A DNA stretch of 6,044 nucleotides from Chloroflexota bacterium (GTDB taxonomy: Bacteria; Chloroflexota; Limnocylindria; Limnocylindrales; CSP1-4), in NCBI GenBank assembly GCA_016875645.1, contig VGPE01000177.1:1-6044 (forward strand), in the 5' to 3' direction. Within the stretch, counting starts at the first letter, position 1. Each line of letters opens with the position of its first letter. The notes beneath the pieces were generated by a model, which did no database searches, had not been told where the DNA came from, and was given only the letters and a program-made list of their open reading frames with translations. Shown here one piece after another: positions 1 to 5,719 of the stretch. The position numbers and the translations under genes were made by a program.

Positions 1-1570
1 GGCCCAGCAGCAGCACCTTGCCCAGCAGGTACGAAAGCTGATATGTCGGGGTGTAGGTGTAGCGATGGACCTCCGCCCGAGCGTTCGCCGCTTCGAAGCT
101 CGTCTGCTCCACCATGAACCGGATCGCGTCCCCGACCCCGATCTCACCGCGGTGCATCCGCACGTCGAGCACGATCCGCACCGCCCGCCAGATGGCGTCG
201 GTGTACATGTTGAGCCGGAAGTTCGGGGCGTCGTCGAAGCCCTGCTCGCGCATCATCTGCTCGCTGTACATCCCCCAGCCCTCCACGAACTCGGGGGCGT
301 CGATGAGCAGCCGCGTCAGGCTCGGGTGGCGCGTGGCGACCGAGAGCTGGAGGTGGTGGCCCGGGTACGCCTCGTGGATGCTGGTATTGCTGATCGAGCT
401 GCGGTTGTGCTCGCGCATCGCGTTGGGGTCGTCGCCCACCGATGGGGTGACGATGTAGATCCCCGACGGGTTGGCGTCGAACTTGGGCGGCTCGAAGTAC
501 GCGGCGAACGGCACGACGTTGCGCAGGTACACGGGCGTGGCGATGACCTCGATCCGCTCGTCGTCGGGGACCGACACGATGCCGCGCTCCACGAGGTGGC
601 GGCGGGCGCGGACCATCACGTCGCGATACGCGTCGAGCGCTTCCGCGAACGTGGCGGGGTGCTCGCGCTTGATCCGGTCGACCACCGTCGCCTCGTCCAC
701 CGTCGGATCGATCTCGCGGGCGGCTGCGACGCGCGCCGTCCTGTTCCTGGCCAGCTGCTCTTCGCCGATGGCCAGGATCGCGTCGGCGTCGAGGCCGTCG
801 AAGGCACGCAGCCGGATCAGCTCGTCGTAGGCGTCGCGGCCCAGCGGCCAGTCGTCCACCGCCGTGGCGAGGGTGCCGCGCACGAAGCCCGCGTACTCCT
901 CGATGGCGGCCTTGGCCCGGACGCTTGCCCGCTCCAGGCGGTTGAGGTCCCCCTCACCGAGTGCGCCGCGCCCCGCCGCGACGATCTCGTCGAACAGGCT
1001 GGGCATGTCGGCCGCGGACTCGAGTTCGAGCTCCTGCCACAGGCGGACCTGGGGCACAACCGCGCGCGTCCGGTGCTCGTCGAGGTGGCTGGGGACGGCC
1101 TCCAGCCGGGCCGTCATCGCGCGGAGGCGTTCTGGCAGGGGGGCGAAGTCGCGCGCGAAGATGGCGAAGAGGGGGTCGCCCACCGCGTCCATGGCGGTGG
1201 AGCGGCGCTCCCAGACGCGATGGACCTCGGTGTCGAACAGCCTGCGGCGCAGGTTGTGGATCTCCAGTTCGCGCTCGGTCCGCCCCGTCTCCGACAGCCC
1301 CCACGGGTCCAGCGCCTCCACCTTCGCGAGGTGAGCGCGCTCCTCCGAAAGTTCCTGGAGCACCGCGTCGCGCGTCCCGTCCCCGAGACGTTCGTCCTCC
1401 GTGTGAATCCCGACGAACGTCGCCATGCCCGGGTGGCTGCGGACCAGCCGGAGGAACCGCGCCTCCACGAGGTCGTACAGCTGCGTGTCCAGGGGCGTCT
1501 CGGCCGCCGGTCGGGTCAGGGCCGGTTGCGTCGCGGGGCTTGTCGCGGGGCTTGTCGCGGGGCTTGTCAT
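1..1570 (-). CDS. DUF885 family putative metallo-hydrolase (3' end cut by window)
   Basis: The reverse strand is open from the ATG at 1570-1568 to the window edge, giving 523 codons without a stop; the C-terminus lies outside. The diagnostic DUF885 motif HEAYPGHHLQ is at residues 399-408, followed about 30 residues later by EGWGMYSEQ (from E430). In this family the two His and the downstream Glu are thought to bind zinc in a gluzincin-like site. Members are annotated as peptidase-like hydrolases, but the natural substrate is usually unknown. There is no hydrophobic signal segment: the N-terminus is a low-complexity T-S-P-A repeat and then a helical, charged region, so a cytosolic protein is inferred. 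The start is supported by GGAGG four bases upstream. The gene follows the threonine aldolase stop by 48 nt on the same strand, suggesting co-transcription. Family members are commonly about 550-600 residues, so only a short C-terminal part is missing. The family call is firm; the function is not. Confidence 0.93.
   Translation of the reverse strand, partial: MTSPATSPATSPATQPALTRPAAETPLDTQLYDLVEARFLRLVRSHPGMATFVGIHTEDERLGDGTRDAVLQELSEERAHLAKVEALDPWGLSETGRTERELEIHNLRRRLFDTEVHRVWERRSTAMDAVGDPLFAIFARDFAPLPERLRAMTARLEAVPSHLDEHRTRAVVPQVRLWQELELESAADMPSLFDEIVAAGRGALGEGDLNRLERASVRAKAAIEEYAGFVRGTLATAVDDWPLGRDAYDELIRLRAFDGLDADAILAIGEEQLARNRTARVAAAREIDPTVDEATVVDRIKREHPATFAEALDAYRDVMVRARRHLVERGIVSVPDDERIEVIATPVYLRNVVPFAAYFEPPKFDANPSGIYIVTPSVGDDPNAMREHNRSSISNTSIHEAYPGHHLQLSVATRHPSLTRLLIDAPEFVEGWGMYSEQMMREQGFDDAPNFRLNMYTDAIWRAVRIVLDVRMHRGEIGVGDAIRFMVEQTSFEAANARAEVHRYTYTPTYQLSYLLGKVLLLG
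1532..1567 (-). repeat. Three perfect 12-bp tandem repeats at the start of the DUF885 gene
   Basis: The 12-bp unit (minus strand ACAAGCCCCGCG) occurs three times in perfect tandem immediately after the ATG. It encodes T-S-P-A three times, with a fourth degenerate TQPA following. The unit length is a multiple of three, so copy-number change would keep the frame. Confidence 0.9.
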
Positions 1571-1574
1571 CGGG

Positions 1575-1579
1575 CCTCC
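1575..1579 (-). promoter_or_regulatory. Shine-Dalgarno site of the DUF885 gene
   Basis: GGAGG on the minus strand lies four bases before the ATG at 1570. It fixes the start codon and contrasts with the aldolase gene upstream, which has no such site. Confidence 0.75.
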
Positions 1580-1618
1580 GGGCAGCGCGACCGGGTGGGG
1601 GTCGCGAATCGGGTGAAC

Positions 1619-2761
<1,143 letters not shown>

Positions 2762-2792
2762 ATCGTCGAGTATCGCACGTGACGTGATCACG
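2762..2792 (-). promoter_or_regulatory. Probable leaderless promoter and operator-like palindromes of the threonine aldolase gene
   Basis: Read on the minus strand, GATACT (2774-2769) stands 7 nt before the ATG, the usual spacing for a -10 element driving a leaderless mRNA. Just upstream are CACGTG (2776-2781) and the perfect 10-bp palindrome CGTGATCACG (2783-2792), which would fall between the -10 and -35 positions and could bind a dimeric regulator. No clear -35 hexamer is visible. This is inferred from pattern only. Confidence 0.4.
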
Positions 2793-2822
2793 GTCCTGCG
2801 GTCGCCCGGGTGCGGCCGTCAC

Positions 2823-2885
2823 GTGCCGGCGTCCCGTACCGGGGCCAGTGTCCGGTGCCGGCGTCCCGTACCGGGCCAGTGTCCG
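2823..2885. repeat. Tandem duplication of a 31/32-bp intergenic unit
   Basis: The unit starting GTGCCGGCGTCCCGTACCGG runs 2823-2854 (32 bp) and is repeated at 2855-2885 (31 bp). The only difference is one G missing from a G-run in the second copy. A third copy breaks off after GTGCG. It is non-coding and lies between the aldolase promoter and the 60-bp repeat. Confidence 0.9.
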
Positions 2886-2902
2886 GTGCGATGCCCCTCA
2901 CT

Positions 2903-3030
2903 GCATCGCCGGCCCCGATGATGCTTTGGCGGGCATCGCCCGGAAGGTCCCGCGCCGCCGGGGCATCGGCGGCCCCGATGATGCTTTGACGGGCATCGCC
3001 CGGAAGGTCGCGCGCCGCCGGGGCATCGCC
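2903..3030. repeat. 60-bp tandem repeat upstream of tRNA-Asp, about 2.1 copies
   Basis: Bases from about 2903 recur exactly 60 bp later. Within the full unit I see mismatches only at 2909/2969, 2929/2989 and 2950/3010, and the copy at 2969/3029 differs again; similarity ends at about 3033. The unit contains GATGC and GCATC arms around an 8-base loop and several GCATCG words, so each copy could fold. It is not a CRISPR: copies abut with no variable spacer. Function is unknown. Confidence 0.9.
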
Positions 3031-3052
3031 GGCTCTCCGAAATGGTTGGTGC

Positions 3053-3058
3053 TATCCT
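3053..3058 (+). promoter_or_regulatory. Candidate -10 element for tRNA-Asp
   Basis: TATCCT fits a sigma-70-type -10 hexamer and would give a transcript starting about 10 nt before the tRNA. The -35 position falls at the edge of the 60-bp repeat and holds no good consensus match, so the call is weak. Confidence 0.35.
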
Positions 3059-3075
3059 CCCGCTTCGTGCCGCGC

Positions 3076-3152
3076 GGACCCGTGGTGTAGCGGCCCAACA
3101 TGCCAGCCTGTCACGCTGGAGATCGCCGGTTCGAATCCGGTCGGGTCCGCCA
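3076..3152 (+). tRNA. tRNA-Asp (anticodon GTC), CCA end encoded
   Basis: A full cloverleaf can be drawn. The acceptor stem is GGACCCG (3076-3082) with CGGGTCC (3142-3148), then discriminator G3149 and encoded CCA (3150-3152). The D stem is GTGT/ACAT around AGCGGCCCA. The anticodon stem CCAGC/GCTGG (3103-3107, 3115-3119) carries loop CTGTCAC with GTC at 3110-3112. The variable loop is AGATC. The T stem GCCGG/CCGGT closes the standard TTCGAAT loop. The GTC anticodon and strong similarity to bacterial tRNA-Asp leave little doubt. The tRNA stands alone and converges on the PIG-L gene. Confidence 0.97.
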
Positions 3153-3505
3153 CTTCACCAATTTCACTTGGGCACGCTCCCCCCGGGCGTACAGCGGCCG
3201 GGGTTCGTGATTCTCGGCGGCCGAAGTTCCGACGCCAGCGGTCCGCGCGGAAATCCCGCCCAGGGCGCTTGACCTGCGACTCGCGACGCGTCATGGCCGT
3301 CGCTGGACGGCGATCGCGACCCGGATCACGCCGTCGGCGGGATTCTTGGCCTTACCGGGTCGCCAGGCGAAGGATGCGGGGTGTGAACGCGGTCGCGAAG
3401 CGCTCAGGGCGTGAACGAGCGGCGGATGGCGGCCGACGAGCGGCCAACGAGCGGCCAACGAGCGGCGGATGGCGGCCGATGGCGGCGCCGGCGGCGGCCG
3501 ACGCC
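3153..3505. other. Non-coding stretch between tRNA-Asp and the PIG-L gene
   Basis: No reading frame here has a believable start and family-like protein; the open frames are GC-driven. Visible structure: a weak CCAA/TTGG hairpin (3158-3171), the palindrome TCCGCGCGGA (3242-3251), a hairpin GCCGTC-GCTG-GACGGC (3296-3311) without a T-run, and a GC-rich minisatellite (3414-3500). The transcripts of the tRNA (+) and the deacetylase (-) converge here, so terminators are expected, but I see no classic one. Confidence 0.6.
3414..3500. repeat. GC-rich minisatellite with a 23-bp perfect repeat and 11-bp units
   Basis: A 23-bp block is found identically at 3414-3436 and 3457-3479. Between them the 11-bp unit CGAGCGGCCAA occurs at 3437-3447 and 3448-3458, with a partial third copy. 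The tail to 3500 is GGCGGC-rich. It sits directly downstream of the PIG-L C-terminal coding stretch. Confidence 0.8.
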
Positions 3506-3670
3506 TCAGGTCAGCCCGGCGAACAGATCATCCTCTGGCAGCTCCGCCGGGACTCGTGACTCGCGCAGCACGTACGACTCGTGCGTCCAGATGTCACGCC
3601 AGCTCTCCAGACCGAAGGACAGGAACGGGTGGTGCGGGCTGATCTGGGTCACGTGGCATGCCAGCGCCCG
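3506..3670 (-). pseudogene. C-terminal part of the PIG-L deacetylase, cut off by an in-frame TGA
   Basis: Immediately after the TGA at 3673-3671, the same frame continues for 54 codons to a second TGA (3508-3506). The peptide contains RALACHVTQISP, then W...IW...SYVLRESRVP and ends LPEDDLFAGLT. This is what the Mca-type members of the PIG-L family carry at their C-terminus: an A-H-x-T-Q-I segment, then an ELARSRIP-like segment and an E-x-x-LFAG end. Codons keep strong G/C third positions, so the stretch has been under coding constraint until recently or still is. It has no start codon context of its own. The interruption could be a real nonsense mutation, tolerated readthrough, or a base-call error. 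Confidence 0.8.
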
Positions 3671-4429
3671 TCACTTCGCCTCGAGAAAGTCGTTCACGTC
3701 GACGCGGGTCGTGATCTGATCGTCCGGGATCAGGGCGCGGGCGAGGAACGCCTCGTATTCCACCATCTCCTCGGGCGAGGCGTTCTCGGGCGCCGACCAG
3801 AACGAGCGCTGGCCCATGGCTTCGGTCCGTTCGACCATCGCCAGCCGAACCGACCTCGGCACCGCCTGCTCGTACAGCTTGAGCGGAGTCCACGGCGCGA
3901 CGCCACCCTCCACCAGTTGCGTCGGGTACCAGCCGGGGTCGCCCGCCCGCTCGAATGCGCCGATTGCGACCTGGTGTGTCCTGATGTGGTCCGGATGGCC
4001 GTAGCCGCCAAAGTCGTTGTAGGTCGTGATCACCTCGGGCCGATGCCGGCGAACCAGCCAGGTGAGCCGCCCGATCGCCTCGTCCAGATCGGCCTGCCAA
4101 AAGCAGCGCGGGTCGAGGTTCCCGGGCCGGCCCATCATGTCCGAGTCCCGGTAGCCGAGGTTGTCCCACTCGGTCACGCCCAGTTCTGTCATCGCCGCTT
4201 CCAGCTCGGCCGCCCGCAGCTCGCCCAGCCGGCGGTGATTCTCGGGCGTGTCCAGCTCGGACATCACGATCTCGCCCATCTCGCCGCGGGTACAGGTGAC
4301 CAGGACGACGCGACGGCTGGCGCCGACGGCGCGAGCCATGGTGCCGCCCGTGCCGATGGTTTCGTCGTCGGGGTGAGCGTGCACGGCCATGAGGGTCAGC
4401 GGCCGCGGCGCAAGATCGAGGTCATCCAC
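3671..4429 (-). CDS. PIG-L/LmbE family deacetylase, Mca/MshB-like, with a premature TGA
   Basis: 252 residues are read from the GTG at 4429 to the TGA at 3673-3671. PIG-L enzymes are zinc-dependent hydrolases removing acyl groups from GlcNAc-type substrates; Mca and MshB act on mycothiol conjugates and precursors. Visible motifs: AVHAHPDDE (15-23; H19 and D22 expected zinc ligands), VTCTRGEMGEI (44-54), RDSDM (94-98) and TTYNDFGGYGHPDH (135-148; HPDH holds the third ligand). The strand LTLMAVHAHPDDE begins before the ATG at 4390, so the upstream GTG is preferred; CACAAT lies 7 nt before it. The ATG at 4390 is the alternative and gives 239 residues. The protein stops at ...VDVNDFLEAK, where homologues continue for about 50 residues; the missing part follows in frame (3506-3670), giving about 306 residues if read through. 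All zinc-site residues precede the stop, so a truncated enzyme may retain its core. Whether the substrate is mycothiol depends on the host. Confidence 0.88.
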   Translation of the reverse strand: MDDLDLAPRPLTLMAVHAHPDDETIGTGGTMARAVGASRRVVLVTCTRGEMGEIVMSELDTPENHRRLGELRAAELEAAMTELGVTEWDNLGYRDSDMMGRPGNLDPRCFWQADLDEAIGRLTWLVRRHRPEVITTYNDFGGYGHPDHIRTHQVAIGAFERAGDPGWYPTQLVEGGVAPWTPLKLYEQAVPRSVRLAMVERTEAMGQRSFWSAPENASPEEMVEYEAFLARALIPDDQITTRVDVNDFLEAK

Positions 4430-4459
4430 CTGCGGGATTGTGCGGCTACGATCGGGTCG
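4430..4459. promoter_or_regulatory. Compact divergent promoter pair between the PIG-L and YbaK genes
   Basis: Only 30 bp separate the GTG at 4429 (minus) from the ATG at 4460 (plus). On the plus strand TACGAT (4447-4452) stands 7 nt before the ATG; on the minus strand CACAAT (4442-4437) stands 7 nt before the GTG. Neither start has a Shine-Dalgarno site. The two -10 elements are 4 bp apart, so polymerases could not occupy both at once. No clear -35 hexamers are visible. If the PIG-L gene starts at 4390 instead, its -10 would be elsewhere. Confidence 0.4.
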
Positions 4460-4936
4460 ATGGAGAGCGACGACACGCCCGCCCTCGAGGCAGCCCGGGC
4501 TGCGGGCATTTCTCACCGCGTGGTCCGCACCGAGGTGGCCCAGAGCGCCGAGGAGGCGGCGAACCTCCAGGGCATCCCGCTCGCGGCGCTCCTGCGGACG
4601 ATCGTGATGCGGCGTGGCGAGGACGACTACCTCTTCGTCCTGGTGCCCGCGGGCCGCCGCTTCGACTGGCCCAAGCTGCGGGCGCACCTCGGCGTCAGTC
4701 GCATGTCGCTGCCGGACGCTGACGAGGCAAGGGCGGTGACCGGGTATGTCCGCTACACGATCAAGCCCTTCGGAGCGTCGCGCGCGTGGCCGGCCATCGT
4801 CGATGCGTCGATCATGGCCCTCCCGATTGTCTCGATCGGCGGCGGCGCTCGCGGCGTCAACATCCATCTCGCGCCGGTCGACCTGGTGAAGGCGCTCGCC
4901 GCCGACATCGTGGACGTCACCGTCCCGGAGGCCTGA
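4460..4936 (+). CDS. YbaK/EbsC family protein (putative aminoacyl-tRNA deacylase)
   Basis: 158 residues, ATG at 4460 to TGA at 4934-4936. YbaK/ProX-like domains hydrolyse mischarged tRNAs, classically Cys-tRNA(Pro) or Ala-tRNA(Pro), as free-standing editing factors in the cytoplasm. Family features: EAANLQGIPLAALLRTIVMR (about 32-51), YLFVLVPAGRRFDWPKL (about 56-72), HLGVSRMSLPDADEA, VTGYVRYTIKPFG and the closing GGGARGVNIHLAP segment. The protein is a single domain of normal family length. At the position of the catalytic lysine of E. coli YbaK (xxKT before the central strand) this protein appears to have Arg (LLRTIV), so its specificity should not be assumed from YbaK. The same frame is open far upstream, but that stretch is antisense to the PIG-L gene; the ATG at 4460 with TACGAT 7 nt before it gives the family-like N-terminus. 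It is divergent from the PIG-L gene. Confidence 0.92.
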   Translation: MESDDTPALEAARAAGISHRVVRTEVAQSAEEAANLQGIPLAALLRTIVMRRGEDDYLFVLVPAGRRFDWPKLRAHLGVSRMSLPDADEARAVTGYVRYTIKPFGASRAWPAIVDASIMALPIVSIGGGARGVNIHLAPVDLVKALAADIVDVTVPEA

Positions 4937-4990
4937 CGGCCCCGGCCGCCGGCGTCGGGGTTGCGCGCCGGGCGGACGGTCGCAGTCCGC

Positions 4991-5041
4991 GCCGTGAGCT
5001 CCGTCACGGCGCCGTCACGGAACCGACGGCACACTTGGGCG
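4991..5041 (+). promoter_or_regulatory. Repeat-rich upstream region of the thioredoxin lipoprotein gene (operator candidate)
   Basis: CCGTCACGG, itself a palindrome around a central C, occurs at 5001-5009 and again at 5012-5020, 11 bp apart and thus on the same face of the helix. An inverted half, GCCGTGA (4991-4997), can pair with TCACGGC (5004-5010). CACACT (5030-5035) stands 6 nt before the ATG and is a possible -10 for a leaderless transcript. The arrangement suggests a repressor or activator site at the promoter; no regulator is identified. Confidence 0.4.
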
Positions 5042-5689
5042 ATGTACCGACTTCCACTCGCCGCCGTCGCGGTCCTCGCCGCCCTGTTCGCCACGGCATG
5101 CTCGGCAGCGACGGCGCCCGGTGCTGCAGCGCCCACGACGGCGTCCGCGCCCGCCACTTCGACGGCGCCTGCCAGTCCGGCGCCTGCCAGTCCGGCGCCT
5201 GCCAGTCCGGCGCCTGCCAGTCAGGCTCCGGCGCCTCCTCCGACCGCGCCCGCCATCACGGCCTCATGGGCCGCGATCGAACTGGTCGACGCACGGAGCG
5301 GAGAGACGTTCCGCATCGCCGACCTCGCCGGCAGGACCGTCTTCATTGAGCCGATGGCGATCTGGTGCAGCAGCTGCCGGCGGCTCCAGGGCGAGGCGAA
5401 GGTTGCCCTCGCCCGTCTCGATCGCGAGCAGGTCCTCTACCTATCACTGGACGTCGACCCTTCGGAGGACACGGCGCAGCTGGCCCGCTACGCGGATCAA
5501 CTCGGGTTCGACTGGCTGTTCGCGGTGGCGCCGACGTCGCTCGCGTTGGCACTGGCTGAGCAATTCGGCGACCAGGTGCTCAACCCGCCGTCCACGCCGC
5601 TGATCCTGATCCGACCGGACGGCAGCGTCGAGCTGATCGGCTTCGGGCATCGCTCGGCCGACGAGCTCGTCGCGATCGCAGGCGCCTGA
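5042..5689 (+). CDS. Thioredoxin-fold lipoprotein (TlpA/thioredoxin-like)
   Basis: 215 residues, ATG at 5042 to TGA at 5687-5689. An N-terminal signal (Arg at 3, hydrophobic 4-17) ends in the lipobox ATAC with C20, so the mature protein should be lipid-anchored outside the membrane. Residues 21-75 are an Ala/Pro/Ser/Thr linker, partly made of P-A-P-A-S repeats. The thioredoxin domain (about 76-215) starts with a strand and GETFRIADLAGRTVFIEP, carries the redox motif WCSSC (C109, C112), and has the cis-proline segment PPSTPLILIRPDG near the end. It probably reduces or exchanges disulfides of exported proteins, for example apocytochrome c. The next gene, 30 nt downstream, is a CcdA-type membrane protein, its expected electron donor. 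The frame is open upstream to 4961, but that extension is Arg-rich and would bury the signal peptide; 5042 is therefore preferred. The exact target is unknown. Confidence 0.92.
   Translation: MYRLPLAAVAVLAALFATACSAATAPGAAAPTTASAPATSTAPASPAPASPAPASPAPASQAPAPPPTAPAITASWAAIELVDARSGETFRIADLAGRTVFIEPMAIWCSSCRRLQGEAKVALARLDREQVLYLSLDVDPSEDTAQLARYADQLGFDWLFAVAPTSLALALAEQFGDQVLNPPSTPLILIRPDGSVELIGFGHRSADELVAIAGA
5164..5223 (+). repeat. Four in-frame 15-bp tandem repeats in the lipoprotein linker
   Basis: GGCGCCTGCCAGTCC occurs at 5164-5178, 5179-5193 and 5194-5208, with a fourth copy at 5209-5223 that differs only in its last base. It encodes A-P-A-S-P repeats between the lipid anchor and the thioredoxin domain. 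Copy-number change would lengthen or shorten the tether without a frameshift. Confidence 0.93.
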
Positions 5690-5708
5690 AGCGCCGCCGG
5701 CCAACGTC

Positions 5709-5714
5709 GAGGAA
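5709..5714 (+). promoter_or_regulatory. Shine-Dalgarno site of the ccdA-like gene
   Basis: GAGGAA lies 5 nt before the GTG at 5720. It decides the start codon of the downstream gene and supports translation from a shared mRNA. Confidence 0.7.
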
Positions 5715-5719
5715 GCCCC

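Noticed and set aside
2823..3033. Possible CRISPR array
   Set aside because: The repeats are directly adjacent with no unique spacers, only about two copies each, and no cas gene is present.
2898..3101. Open frames through the 60-bp repeat giving 20-residue protein repeats
   Set aside because: The period is a multiple of three, so open frames arise automatically on both strands. They run into the tRNA, have no ribosome site and no family resemblance.
3052..3294. Minus-strand open frame across the tRNA, containing DPTGFEPAISSVTG
   Set aside because: This peptide is a well-known false protein arising from translation of the antisense strand of tRNA genes.
3296..3311. GCCGTC-GCTG-GACGGC hairpin as a terminator
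   Set aside because: There is no T-run on either side; six-base stems are common at this GC content.
3671..3673. Selenocysteine at the internal TGA of the PIG-L gene
   Set aside because: The position is not catalytic, family members have a charged residue near here rather than Cys, and no convincing SECIS element is seen.
3581..4459. Long N-terminal extension of the YbaK-like protein
   Set aside because: The upstream frame is antisense to the PIG-L gene; the family N-terminus starts at the ATG at 4460.
4940..4960. CCCCG...CGGGG hairpin after the YbaK-like gene as a terminator
   Set aside because: The stem is short and imperfect and only two T follow, so it cannot be told from background in such GC-rich DNA.
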